64,000 nucleotides of DNA from Ruminococcus sp. YE71 (lineage in GTDB: Bacteria; Bacillota; Clostridia; Oscillospirales; Ruminococcaceae): NCBI RefSeq assembly GCF_900119155.1, contig NZ_FPIR01000006.1, positions 62,001-126,000 of the forward strand. Direction: 5' to 3'. The notes under the pieces are model-generated. The model had not been told where the DNA came from. It ran no database searches and saw only the letters and a program-made list of their open reading frames with translations. The position numbers and the translations under genes were made by a program. Each line of letters opens with the position of its first letter. Positions within the stretch are counted from its first letter, which is position 1. Shown here piece by piece: positions 50,840 through 58,752 of this stretch.

Positions 50840-50914
50840 GGTGGGTAGAGAGATTCGAACTCTCGATCTTCAGGACCACAATCTGACGCGTTAACCGACT
50901 ACGCTATACCCACC
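50840..50914 (-). tRNA. tRNA-His (anticodon GTG)
   Basis: 75 bases with the extra 5' G pairing with C73, typical of tRNA-His; loop TTGTGGT. The base pair just next to the anticodon loop is A-C (TCAGA against CCTGA), a mismatch. CCA not encoded. Confidence 0.93.
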
Positions 50915-50930
50915 ATATTTAATTTAAAAG

Positions 50931-51001
50931 AGCGGGTGATGAGAATCGAACTCACGTGGCCAGCTTGGAAGGCTGGAGTTCTACCATTGAACTACACCCG
51001 C
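50931..51001 (-). tRNA. tRNA-Gly (anticodon TCC)
   Basis: 71 bases; loop CTTCCAA between CCAGC and GCTGG; T-loop TTCGATT; discriminator T. First gene of the cluster. Confidence 0.95.
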
Positions 51002-51054
51002 ATATAGCGCCTTTCGAGCTCCCTTTCGAGTCATCGGCTCAATCGACGTTATAT

Positions 51055-51083
51055 ATTATATCACAGCAAAACAGCTTTGTCAA
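51055..51083 (-). promoter_or_regulatory. Promoter of the Gly-His-Arg tRNA cluster
   Basis: Minus-strand perfect TTGACA and TATAAT 17 bases apart, 54 bases upstream of the first tRNA. Confidence 0.85.
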
Positions 51084-51137
51084 GACATTTTTTTCATTTT
51101 TACACGATTTGTCGCTTTGGCAGAAACTTATCATGTT

Positions 51138-51914
51138 TCAGTTATCAGATTTGTGCATTTTGCTTTTATGATGATGCTCGCCGAGCTTTGCGAGTATCTT
51201 CTCGCGGAACATCAGCCCCAGCACGGCTATCACGGCTATCGCCGAAACAACAGCGATAGCGGCGCCGTAATTGCCCTTCGCCGCACTGCTTCCGAACGCC
51301 GTCGAAAGAAGTATAGCAGGCAGACGGAAAGGCATCACATACATCAGGAAATCCCTCAGCCTTACCTTCGTCAGCGGCACGAGATAGGTGATTATGTCCT
51401 TCGGCACCCCGGGGATGACGTAGAGTATGATGAGGATGAATATCAGCCTGCGCTCATCTTCAAGGAAACTGAACTTTTTCAGATGCTTCTCGCTGACCAC
51501 CGCTTCCACCAGCGGCGCACCCATCAGCTTCACCACGCCCCACACGGCAAGCGCTCCGAGGACTATCCCCGCAAAGGACAGCAAAGCCCCGAAAAGCCAT
51601 CCGTACAGCAGTCCGCCTACCACCTGCACAGGCGGTATGACCGCGACTATCACCTGCAAAGCCTGTATCACCACGAACACTATCGGGCCGCCGACCGTTC
51701 CGTAGTCGTCAATGGTATCCTGAACCTTCTCGAAGTAACCGTCCTTGCCGACGTTTTTCAGAAATGGCAGCACAAGATAGGTTATCCCTGCGACCGCCAG
51801 CAGAAAAAACACCAGCCCGACAATGCGTATCCTCTTTCGGACAGCATCGCGCTTCGCAAGCTGTTCCGCAGTCAGACCGCCGTCCGCACGCTCGAAAATG
51901 CTCTTCTCTTTCAT
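51138..51914 (-). CDS. TVP38/TMEM64 (DedA/VTT-like) membrane protein
   Basis: A 258-residue membrane protein. Charged N-terminus, first helix at about 30-50 (IVGLVFFLLAVAGITYLVLPF), and the VTT core with IPPVQVVGGLLYGWLFGALLSFAGIVLGALAVWGVVKLMGAP and ILYVIPGVPKDIITYLVPLTKVRLRDFL, whose re-entrant GxxxG and PGVPKD elements mark the family. Related proteins move or flip lipids. The start at 51914 is the first ATG after AAGGAAG; a longer reading passes through repeat copy E and the neighbour gene and is rejected. Ends with a His-rich tail. Confidence 0.9.
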   Translation of the reverse strand: MKEKSIFERADGGLTAEQLAKRDAVRKRIRIVGLVFFLLAVAGITYLVLPFLKNVGKDGYFEKVQDTIDDYGTVGGPIVFVVIQALQVIVAVIPPVQVVGGLLYGWLFGALLSFAGIVLGALAVWGVVKLMGAPLVEAVVSEKHLKKFSFLEDERRLIFILIILYVIPGVPKDIITYLVPLTKVRLRDFLMYVMPFRLPAILLSTAFGSSAAKGNYGAAIAVVSAIAVIAVLGLMFREKILAKLGEHHHKSKMHKSDN

Positions 51915-51963
51915 TTCGGATATCGCTTCCTTTGTTTGTCTCGCTTTAACGGGGAGTTTTTCT

Positions 51964-52001
51964 CTTGGGGGAAACCCTTTTGAAAAAGGGTTTCCCCCAA
52001 G
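51964..52001. repeat. Solo terminal hairpin of the dispersed repeat, copy E
   Basis: CTTGGGGGAAACCC (51964-51977) pairs perfectly with GGGTTTCCCCCAAG (51988-52001); loop TTTTGAAAAA. It is the end hairpin of copies B and C without the rest, in the gap between two minus-strand genes, where it may serve as a terminator. Confidence 0.8.
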
Positions 52002-52042
52002 AAAACACACTCCCAAACACCGCACACCCCGATACGGCGGGG

Positions 52043-52612
52043 TCATTTCTTTGTCAGTATCTTTTTTCTGAACCACATGGTGTACAGCTGTATCAGGCTG
52101 CCGAGCAGCCTGTCGTATATCATGAAAAACACGTTTGCCATCGCAAGCATCGCGGGCGCTGCCCACTTGCCGAAGTTCTCCATCCCCTCGAACAGATCCA
52201 CCGACGTGAACAGGAACTTGAACACCAGCGCGTAGGTTATTATAGCGGCGTTGAATATCAGCACCTTGCACAGCCTGCGTATCCGTACACTATTCAGGCG
52301 CTGCAAATACACATACAGTATCGGATAGTACCCCATAAACAGTATGAACAGAAGATTTGCCTGATAATCGGGGGTCATCAGCATACACAGCACCGCACAG
52401 GCGGCGTAGGTCATGAACGCCCAGCCCGAGCCTGCTTCGGAGATGACCACCACCATCAGAAATCCTGCGTAGGTGGGTATCGCGTAGTCGAGCATCGGGA
52501 AGACGGTGTTCATGAACATGAGCAGCAGCACCAGCGCTGATATAACTCCGCCGAGCGCCACGCAGAAAGCTCTGCTGCGCTTTGGTCTTTCGGCTTTTTC
52601 GTTCAGCAGCAT
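52043..52612 (-). CDS. Six-helix membrane protein, unknown
   Basis: A 189-residue integral membrane protein with about five to six helices (near 18-42, 50-70, 75-95, 100-115, 130-150, 155-175). The pattern resembles small S-component-like or DUF membrane proteins, but no family signature is certain. Its ATG 52612 lies inside the end of the DnaJ-domain gene (overlap ten bases), so it is translationally coupled to it. The stop overlaps a small GC hairpin (ACCCCG/CGGGGT). Function not recognised. Confidence 0.7.
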   Translation of the reverse strand: MLLNEKAERPKRSRAFCVALGGVISALVLLLMFMNTVFPMLDYAIPTYAGFLMVVVISEAGSGWAFMTYAACAVLCMLMTPDYQANLLFILFMGYYPILYVYLQRLNSVRIRRLCKVLIFNAAIITYALVFKFLFTSVDLFEGMENFGKWAAPAMLAMANVFFMIYDRLLGSLIQLYTMWFRKKILTKK

Positions 52613-53283
52613 GGTATCAGGTCTCCGCCCAGACACTCACAGCAGCAGTCGGCAAGGCACAGACCGTTGAGTATATCGCACACGTCGGGCGAGTTCACCA
52701 TCGGGGAATTCGGCTGATAGGCGCTGCCCGTCATATAGCCGCTGCGCTGGCGGTTCATCTGGCGGAACGCCTCGGAGTACTCCTGATTTCCGGGAGCAAG
52801 ACGAGTCGCCTGAGAGGTATAGTGATACGCCTCATTGAACCAGCCGCGTCTGTAGCTTATCATGCCCTTGAGGTAGTACCATTCGGCGTCGCGCTGATTT
52901 TCGGGCACGCCCGCAAGGATGCTGTCCGCAGCGTTCAGGTCGCCGCTCGCCAGCAGCTGCCTTACGCTATATGCGTCGAACGCGGTCTCGGGATTGAAAT
53001 CGCTGTACTTGTTATAGGTATTTCCGCTGGAGCTGTAATTCCTGCCCGTGCTGTAGCTTGTCTGAGAGGAATAGCTGTCATAGCTGACGCCGTTGCGCCT
53101 GTCCTCCATTATGCGGTCATATGCGGTGTTTATCTCCGACATCTTCTCGTTCGCGAGCTTTGCCATGTCGGGGTCGGGATAGCGGTCGGGATGATATTTC
53201 CTGACGAGCTGTTTGTATGCTGATTTTATCTCTGCCTCGGAAGCGTTCCTCGCAACTCCGAGTATGCTGTATGGGTCATTCAT
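52603..53283 (-). CDS. DnaJ-domain protein with C-terminal cysteine cluster
   Basis: A 226-residue protein. The J domain (residues 1-65) has the HPD motif in RKYHPDRYPDPDMAKL and begins MNDPYSILGVARNASEAEIKSAYKQLV. A Ser/Tyr/Gly linker and a TPR-like helical stretch (AADSILAGVPENQRDAEWYYLKGMISYRRGWFNEAYHYTSQATRLAPGN, about 115-165) follow. The tail has CDILNGLCLADCCCECLGGDLIPCC, nine Cys in 25 residues, a metal site or membrane-anchoring palmitoyl-like cluster. No zinc finger or substrate domain of classical DnaJ. Operon DUF5685-DnaJ-membrane protein. Confidence 0.85.
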   Translation of the reverse strand: MNDPYSILGVARNASEAEIKSAYKQLVRKYHPDRYPDPDMAKLANEKMSEINTAYDRIMEDRRNGVSYDSYSSQTSYSTGRNYSSSGNTYNKYSDFNPETAFDAYSVRQLLASGDLNAADSILAGVPENQRDAEWYYLKGMISYRRGWFNEAYHYTSQATRLAPGNQEYSEAFRQMNRQRSGYMTGSAYQPNSPMVNSPDVCDILNGLCLADCCCECLGGDLIPCC

Positions 53284-54214
53284 TGTTATAGCCTTTCAGT
53301 CCTGTTTTCATATTCTTTTTTCTGCCGCTGAGGGCATTCTTTTTCACTTCATCAAATGTATGTCTCAGCCCGAGATAGATGATATTGTCCGTCATGGGCT
53401 TCACGCCGCCTAGATCAAGCCGAACGTAGACCTCCGCCAGCGCCCCGAGGGTCAGCATGACGCTGTTCTCGGCGAGCGCCGCCGCCTTCTCGCGCTGTTC
53501 CTTCGGGAGTATCTTGCTGTTCCGACGCAGTTTATACGCCGCTTTCGGTATCAGCGGATCAAAGCTTCCCGACGCGAAATCTTCGTTGAGGTCGTCGAGG
53601 GCGTCGCAGATATAGACATACCGTCCGAGCATATACCCGAACTGTCCGAGCAGGTCGCGCTTGTCGGGGTCGTAGCGCCCCAGCTCGCGGAACACGGCTC
53701 TCATCATAGCCGCTGTCGGCTCAGCCGCGCGGTCGAGCGACACCGAGCGTTTGCGTTCGGTACGCCACTGACGTTCCATCGCCCGCTCCACCGCCTGTGC
53801 GAGGGTCGGGTATTTAGCCGCCGCCTTTTTATAGTCGGCTCCTGCCCTGTGTATAAGAGCGAGCGCTCTGAGGCGGTGTTTCAGACCTTTGTCGTGCAGG
53901 TCGTCCCGCAGCTTGTGGTACACGAGTATCACCTGTGCGCAGGCGGCGTACTCGAATGCCGAACCGCTGCATTTCAGGCATTTCGCCTTTCTCACGGGAT
54001 GCACGGGGCAGCGTTCATGAGTGATCTCAGGTCTGTATGAATTGATGCCGATGTCCGCCAGCACAAGAAACGCGAGGTCGTAGCTCAGCGTCAGTGTCGG
54101 AACGAACCCGAAGCTCCTGTTCAGCTCGCGGCAGAGACCGCAGTACGCCGCCCTGTAGAGCTCGTTCTCGTACACTCGCAGGAAGGGTTTATACGGCTTT
54201 ACATATCCGAACAA
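53276..54214 (-). CDS. DUF5685 family protein
   Basis: A 312-residue soluble protein matching DUF5685: MFGYVKPYKPFLRVYENELYRAAYCGLCRELNRSFG, then YDLAFLVLADIG, CPVHPVRKAKC and LGRYVYICDALDDLNEDFASGSFDPLIPKAAYKL. Cysteines (YCGLC, CPVH, KCLKC) suggest metal binding. DxxDD motifs resemble the polyprenyl-synthase-like helices, but no catalysis is known. Its stop overlaps the DnaJ gene start by eight bases, and the two are a constant pair in clostridial genomes. Confidence 0.85.
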   Translation of the reverse strand: MFGYVKPYKPFLRVYENELYRAAYCGLCRELNRSFGFVPTLTLSYDLAFLVLADIGINSYRPEITHERCPVHPVRKAKCLKCSGSAFEYAACAQVILVYHKLRDDLHDKGLKHRLRALALIHRAGADYKKAAAKYPTLAQAVERAMERQWRTERKRSVSLDRAAEPTAAMMRAVFRELGRYDPDKRDLLGQFGYMLGRYVYICDALDDLNEDFASGSFDPLIPKAAYKLRRNSKILPKEQREKAAALAENSVMLTLGALAEVYVRLDLGGVKPMTDNIIYLGLRHTFDEVKKNALSGRKKNMKTGLKGYNNE

Positions 54215-54340
54215 AAGATCACCTCCGTATCAGTTTACCCCACCATTGTGAAAAAATAATGGTAACATTCGGAAATATACGCGCTGTTATTTTATTATAA
54301 CATATCTTCCCTCACCTTGTCAATTTTTCCGACGGCAAAA

Positions 54341-54376
54341 CAAAAATCGGCACCGCCCCGAAGGACGGTACCGATG
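54341..54376 (-). terminator. Terminator of the sugar-binding lipoprotein gene
   Basis: ATCGGCACCGCCCC (54346-54359) pairs with GGACGGTACCGAT (54363-54375); the minus strand then reads TTTTTGTTTTG. Confidence 0.85.
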
Positions 54377-54411
54377 ATATTTTGGGGAGAAAAAGCGCTC
54401 TGAGCCGCCTA

Positions 54412-55839
54412 TCAGTTGGTAGGAGTATCGGAGATCTTGGTGTTAGCTTCCTTAACGATGAAGTCAACCTGCTTGCCGTACTCACCTACACACTCGGTCC
54501 AAGTGGTAGCTCCGCCGCCTGTGAGCATGGTAGCCTGAGAAACGTTGAGCATAGCAGCGTCCATCTCAGCGGAAACGCCGTCAGCGAAGCTGAATACAGG
54601 ATGCTCGGCAGCCATCTGGTAGATGCGCTGTCTCATCTCGTACATCTCGTCGGTCCACTTGTACTCTTCCTTGAGGGTCTTCTCATAGATAGAAGCCGCG
54701 TTGTCCTTAGCAACCATCAGGCAGGACATATAAGCCGCGAAGCCCTCGGGGTTGGGTGCGTTGTGGCAGAGGTTGTAGCCGTCAACACGCGAAGAGATGT
54801 AGTATGTATCGCTGTCGGGATCCTTAGGCATCGGAACGAACATGATCTCGCCCGCTTCCATATCGCCGAAAGGCTTGGTGGTAGCAAGCGGAGCCTCGAT
54901 GCCCCACAGACCTACAGGGATGAACAGGGTCTGGTAGTCGCCGAGACCGTTGCCTGTTGTGCCGTCGCCTCTGGTCTGCCAGCCGTTGGTGGAACGGTCG
55001 AACATAACGCCGTTCTTACCGAGCTCGTACATGAAGTTCTGAACCTTTTCAACGTCGGGGTCGGACATATTGTTAACGAGCATACCGTTATCAAGACCGA
55101 TGAGCGGCTTGCCGCAGGTCTCGGAGATAGCCTTAACGTACCAGTAGCCGTCGAGAGCGTACTTGTCGTTATCGGCATCGGTGAATTCGGTACACATGGT
55201 CTTGAAAGTATCCCAGTCCCACTTTCCGTCTTCAAGGAGCTGAGCGGGATCGTCAAAACCGTTCTGCTCAATAGTGGTCTTGTTGTATACGCATACATAG
55301 TTCGGCGAAACGTCGATAACAGCAACATAGTGCTTGCCGTTGAAGACGAAATTGTCGCTGGACTCCTTGGTGGAAGCCCACAGGTCGGAGCCCAGGTCGA
55401 TAACGTCGTCGATCGGGTCGAACATTCCCTTGATAGCGCCCTTCGGGAAGGTATCCATATCGGATGCGGGGAAGAAGTCGGGGGAGTTGCCGCCCATTAC
55501 AGCGTTCGCAAGGTCATCGTAGCGGGTGTTCCAGGTAGTCTGTACCCACTTTACCTTACCGTCATACTTCTGCTCGAACAGCTCAAGTCCCGGGGACTTT
55601 ACAGCGCCCTCGCTGGGGTTGATGTCATAGTGAGCCATCCACTTGATCTCTTTGTTAGCAAGCTCCTTATCCTCAAGCTGATCCTTGAGTTCGGAGATGG
55701 TTGCCTTATCCTCCTCGTCGAGCTCCTTGCCGCCCTGCGGCTTGGACTCGCTGGACGAGCCGCCGGACTTTCCGCAGGAAGCCACAGCAAAAGCCATAGT
55801 CAGTGCGAAAGCTCCCGCGAGTATTCTCTTGATTCTCAT
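54412..55839 (-). CDS. Extracellular solute-binding lipoprotein (sugar ABC type), orphan
   Basis: A 475-residue family 1 solute-binding protein. Signal peptide ends with AVASCGKS (lipid Cys near residue 22), followed by a Gly/Ser/Lys linker, then the two-lobe binding fold with WNTRYDDLANAVMGGNSPDFFPASDMDTF and DPAQLLEDGKWDWDTFKTMCTEF. Many Trp and Tyr suit carbohydrate binding. No permease or ATPase gene is adjacent, so it must work with a transporter elsewhere or act as a stand-alone surface receptor. AGGAGG and a consensus-like promoter precede it; codon bias indicates high expression. Confidence 0.9.
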   Translation of the reverse strand: MRIKRILAGAFALTMAFAVASCGKSGGSSSESKPQGGKELDEEDKATISELKDQLEDKELANKEIKWMAHYDINPSEGAVKSPGLELFEQKYDGKVKWVQTTWNTRYDDLANAVMGGNSPDFFPASDMDTFPKGAIKGMFDPIDDVIDLGSDLWASTKESSDNFVFNGKHYVAVIDVSPNYVCVYNKTTIEQNGFDDPAQLLEDGKWDWDTFKTMCTEFTDADNDKYALDGYWYVKAISETCGKPLIGLDNGMLVNNMSDPDVEKVQNFMYELGKNGVMFDRSTNGWQTRGDGTTGNGLGDYQTLFIPVGLWGIEAPLATTKPFGDMEAGEIMFVPMPKDPDSDTYYISSRVDGYNLCHNAPNPEGFAAYMSCLMVAKDNAASIYEKTLKEEYKWTDEMYEMRQRIYQMAAEHPVFSFADGVSAEMDAAMLNVSQATMLTGGGATTWTECVGEYGKQVDFIVKEANTKISDTPTN

Positions 55840-55915
55840 GATAATAACCTCCTAAAGTGACAAACATTTTATCCTAAGCGTATTTCCATAATAATACCGT
55901 CATGTGACTACATTT

Positions 55916-55944
55916 ATTATACCAAAACCGCAATTTAATTTCAA
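55916..55944 (-). promoter_or_regulatory. Promoter of the sugar-binding lipoprotein gene
   Basis: Minus-strand TTGAAA and extended TG-n-TATAAT, 17 bases apart, 77 bases upstream of the start. Confidence 0.8.
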
Positions 55945-56128
55945 TCGGCATTTTGCAATATATCAAATACCTCTTTTGTACAATCTGAACAAATCGCATT
56001 CTTGCAGGTGTGAGAATACGTTTTCAGTAAACGATTACCAATCAGTCATTTGCGCAATTCAAAAAAAATTTACACGCGTACTGTTTTGTAGCCTTTTTGT
56101 AAGATTTGCACATATACCGTATTTTTTC

Positions 56129-56971
56129 TCACAGAATAAGCGAGTTAATATCTTCATAGGTCAGTGTCGGGTGAAGGTAGAGGTTGACCGCCGCCGCGAT
56201 GATCTCCGCCGCCCGAAGGACGAGTCTGTCCACGGGTTTCGGCGTGACCAGCAGACCCTCGAACCGCTCATCCCCCGACATGATGCGCGAAACGGTCGGC
56301 ACGCCGATTGCGGCGCAGGGTACTCCGAGGGTGCGTTCCGACAGTTCCGCGCGGGAGTTGTCAACGCCGCTTCCCGGGGAGATGCCCGTCGAGCAGAGCT
56401 GTATCGTGCGTCCCATGTGTGACGGCTCACTGCACGCGAGAGCGTCGCAGACGATGACCTGTGCAGGTTTTAGCCGACGGCAGAGTGCCGCCGCGAGCTC
56501 TGCCGATTCGATGCCCGTCTGAGCGAGTACCCCTGCCGCCACGACCGCCGAATCCCCGAGTTCATCCGTGTCGAGCCCCTTTGCAAGGCGCTTGATATGC
56601 CGCGTCGCAAACACCCTGTCGGCAGTCAGCGCACCCACGCAGTCGGGCGTTATCCGTCTGTTGCCGAGCCCGAAAAAGAGGGTCTCTCCCCTGCCGCCGC
56701 ACACCTTTTCCAGCGCCTGTGAAACGGCGCGGCACTGTCCCTCAAACTTCGGCGACCATTCATAAAGGGGCGCGTCCGCTTCGAGGGTGATGTATCTGCC
56801 CGCAGGCTTGCCGAGACGCTCAGCCGCCGCTTCGGTCAGCACCTCTATCTCGGTGACCTCGAAGCCCGAATCCTCATCGCGGTATTTTCCGCACCTCACC
56901 CCCGAAAGCTCATCAGCCCCGTCCTCCATGCTGTCAAAAACCTCCAGCGCAAGGTCTGTATCTATCGCCAT
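56129..56971 (-). CDS. gpr: Germination protease GPR
   Basis: A 280-residue spore protease of the GPR family (aspartic-type, M63-like numbering is disputed). The conserved run FGLGNRRITPDCVG, ATRHIKRLAKG, AAGVLAQTGIESAELAAAL, VCDALAC and IQLCSTGISPGSGVDNSR with TLGVPCAAIGVPTVSR is complete. GPR cleaves the small acid-soluble spore proteins during germination. It is slightly shorter than the Bacillus zymogen. Start 56971 has AAGGAGG upstream. Divergent from rpsT, a frequent clostridial neighbour. Forespore promoter expected but not clear. Confidence 0.94.
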   Translation of the reverse strand: MAIDTDLALEVFDSMEDGADELSGVRCGKYRDEDSGFEVTEIEVLTEAAAERLGKPAGRYITLEADAPLYEWSPKFEGQCRAVSQALEKVCGGRGETLFFGLGNRRITPDCVGALTADRVFATRHIKRLAKGLDTDELGDSAVVAAGVLAQTGIESAELAAALCRRLKPAQVIVCDALACSEPSHMGRTIQLCSTGISPGSGVDNSRAELSERTLGVPCAAIGVPTVSRIMSGDERFEGLLVTPKPVDRLVLRAAEIIAAAVNLYLHPTLTYEDINSLIL

Positions 56972-57042
56972 AGTTCCTCCTTTTTGTATATCCTGCACAA
57001 AACCGCTCCCGAGTATTTTCCGAAATTTTCCCCCGATACCCC

Positions 57043-57071
57043 TTGAAATCTGCGCGGAGATGTGCTATAAT
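57043..57071 (+). promoter_or_regulatory. Promoter of rpsT
   Basis: TTGAAA and TATAAT 17 bases apart. A leader of about 100 bases separates it from ATG 57177. Confidence 0.85.
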
Positions 57072-57176
57072 ATTCACAATGCTTGTTTAAGCACTACCGT
57101 ATGTTCCCTCTCAGTCATACGGATAGTCTGCACGAATAAGTTGATATTATTCATCACAAGGGAGGTAAAGACCAAC

Positions 57177-57431
57177 ATGGCAAACATCAAGTCCGCTAAG
57201 AAGAGAGTTCTCGTTAACAACGCTAAGGCTGCAAGAAACAAGGCTGTCAGAAGCGACCTCAGAACCGCTCTCAAGAAGGCTAATCTCGCTGTTGAGAACA
57301 ACGCTGACGATAAGGAAGCAGTTGTAAAGGCAGCTATCAAGAAGGTAGACAAGGCTTGCGCTAAGGGCATTATCCACAAGAACAATGCTTCCAGAAAGAA
57401 GGCTTCGCTCGCTAAGTCCCTCGCTAAGTAA
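57177..57431 (+). CDS. rpsT: 30S ribosomal protein S20
   Basis: An 84-residue, Lys/Ala/Asn-rich protein beginning MANIKSAKKRVLVNNAKAARN, the standard S20 start, ending KGIIHKNNASRKKASLAKSLAK. S20 is a primary binder of 16S rRNA helices 9 and 44. Ribosome site GGGAGG. It has its own promoter, leader and terminator, and is divergent from gpr. Codons are of the highly expressed class. Confidence 0.97.
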   Translation: MANIKSAKKRVLVNNAKAARNKAVRSDLRTALKKANLAVENNADDKEAVVKAAIKKVDKACAKGIIHKNNASRKKASLAKSLAK

Positions 57432-57449
57432 TTCAAGGCTATTCACATA

Positions 57450-57488
57450 AGACGTTCGCTTTTTAACCCGAAGCGGACGTCTTTTTTT
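57450..57488 (+). terminator. Terminator of rpsT
   Basis: AGACGTTCGCTT (57450-57461) pairs with AAGCGGACGTCT (57471-57482), one mismatch, followed by TTTTTT. Confidence 0.88.
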
Positions 57489-57573
57489 GCTGTCTTTTGT
57501 TTTTGGGGCTTTTAGGGAGAATCGCTGGCGCGATTTTTTGGTTTCACTCGAATCGCTTCGCTCTCTCGCGAAA

Positions 57574-57667
57574 ATAAAATCGGCAAATCGGTTGGTTCTT
57601 GATTTGTTGGAGTGGGCTTTTCTTTTGGCGCCTTTCGGGACGGGTTTTCGGGATTTGCCGATTTTAT
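57574..57667 (+). repeat. Perfect 16-bp inverted repeat with 62-base loop
   Basis: ATAAAATCGGCAAATC at 57574-57589 is exactly inverted as GATTTGCCGATTTTAT at 57652-57667. The T/G-rich loop contains GGCGCCTTTCGGG. No gene covers it. The first part of the 500-base space (57489-57573) holds GAATCGCT/CGCGA words only. Confidence 0.7.
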
Positions 57668-57703
57668 GTTGGTGGGGACGATGGATCTCTTTTTTCTTCA
57701 AAG

Positions 57704-57776
57704 CCCCTGCCGGGGGACCCTTTGTAGCCGTGCGTAGCTAAGGCGGGGGTCTCCCTCCCTCCTAAACTTTTTGATC
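57704..57776 (+). repeat. Truncated dispersed repeat, copy F
   Basis: A short left-end derivative: GCCGTGCGTAGCTAAGGCGG module as in copy B, then CTCCCTCCTAAACTTTTTGATC, the left arm. The inner palindrome and right half are missing. Confidence 0.65.
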
Positions 57777-57846
57777 CCCTGGCGAACACGCTTCATTTGT
57801 TTTGCGGAACATTTTTGTAAATAATGAGTTTTTTTACAAAAAAATG

Positions 57847-57875
57847 ATGACAAACGGCGAATAATGTGGTATAAT
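57847..57875 (+). promoter_or_regulatory. Promoter of the zinc-ribbon/ATPase unit
   Basis: ATGACA (one change from consensus) and extended TG-n-TATAAT with 17 bases between, 58 bases before ATG 57933. Confidence 0.75.
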
Positions 57876-57932
57876 ATCTTTGAAGTTCTGATGAACCAAA
57901 ACTTCTCGCTATTTCATCAAAGGGGAACATCT

Positions 57933-58709
57933 ATGGCTAAGACCTGTAAGTCATGCGGTAAGGAATATAAGGGTGAGTTCTGCGAACACTGCGGTTACGG
58001 TGACCCGAACCTTAAAACTCACTCGGCTGATAAGTATAAGTCCGCAACTCCCGTCCGCTTCATGACTCCCGAACAGAAAAAAGAATACTACGAATCCCTA
58101 AAGAATAAAGAGGAAGACCGCATTAAAAAAGGCGGTAAAAAAGAACGCGACCCTAAACAGGTCCGCCTGCTTATCGTTATCGCCTGCGCTGTCGTTCTCC
58201 TCATCCTGGGTACCCTGTTCGGCTCGGGACTCCTCGGGGTCGGCGAGAAAAGCACCGACGTCGTCGAAAAATACTTCCACGCCGTCAACGACCGCGATTT
58301 CGACAGCTACGCTTCCTGCTTCCCGAAAGAGATGAAGGCTGACTATGAGAAGGATCTCGCCGATACAGGCTTCACCGAGAAACAGTATATGGACGCTTTC
58401 TGCGCCGATTTCGCAGAGGAATACGGCGATGACTTCAAGCTCGAATACAATATCATCAACTCCAAGCCCCTCGAAGAATACACCATGAACGGCTATAAGG
58501 AACAGTACGGCACAGTCCCGAATATCAGCGAGGCTGACCTCGTCGTGGCGGAAGTCACCTACCGCGGCTCGAAAAAGACCGAGATGTTCAGATACAACTG
58601 CTACGTCGGCAAGGTCGGACGGCACTTCAAGCTGTTCTACGTTGAGTACGACCCGGGTATCGTGACCACCGATATGTTTGACAGCTCGTCCGAAGACAGC
58701 GCCGCATGA
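57933..58709 (+). CDS. Zinc-ribbon single-pass membrane protein with extracellular domain
   Basis: A 258-residue protein. N-terminal zinc ribbon CKSCGKEYKGEFCEHCG (residues 4-20), a charged linker of 60 residues, one membrane helix (about 80-100, VRLLIVIACAVVLLILGTLF), and an outside domain of about 150 residues (VEKYFHAVNDRDFDSYASCFPKEMKADYE) of the NTF2/DUF4878-like kind. Same plan as the gene at 1-1166. Start 57933 is set by AAAGGGG. It is followed 43 bases later by the kinase-like gene, so the pair may form a sensing unit. Confidence 0.85.
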   Translation: MAKTCKSCGKEYKGEFCEHCGYGDPNLKTHSADKYKSATPVRFMTPEQKKEYYESLKNKEEDRIKKGGKKERDPKQVRLLIVIACAVVLLILGTLFGSGLLGVGEKSTDVVEKYFHAVNDRDFDSYASCFPKEMKADYEKDLADTGFTEKQYMDAFCADFAEEYGDDFKLEYNIINSKPLEEYTMNGYKEQYGTVPNISEADLVVAEVTYRGSKKTEMFRYNCYVGKVGRHFKLFYVEYDPGIVTTDMFDSSSEDSAA

Positions 58710-58752
58710 CTCGGTATACTATAATAAAAATAAAATATCAGGAGAGATAAGC

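Noticed and set aside
51138-52271. Extended 377-codon version of the TVP38-like gene
   Set aside because: The extra 119 codons run through the solo repeat hairpin and the neighbouring membrane-protein gene; the family begins at the MKEKSIF start.
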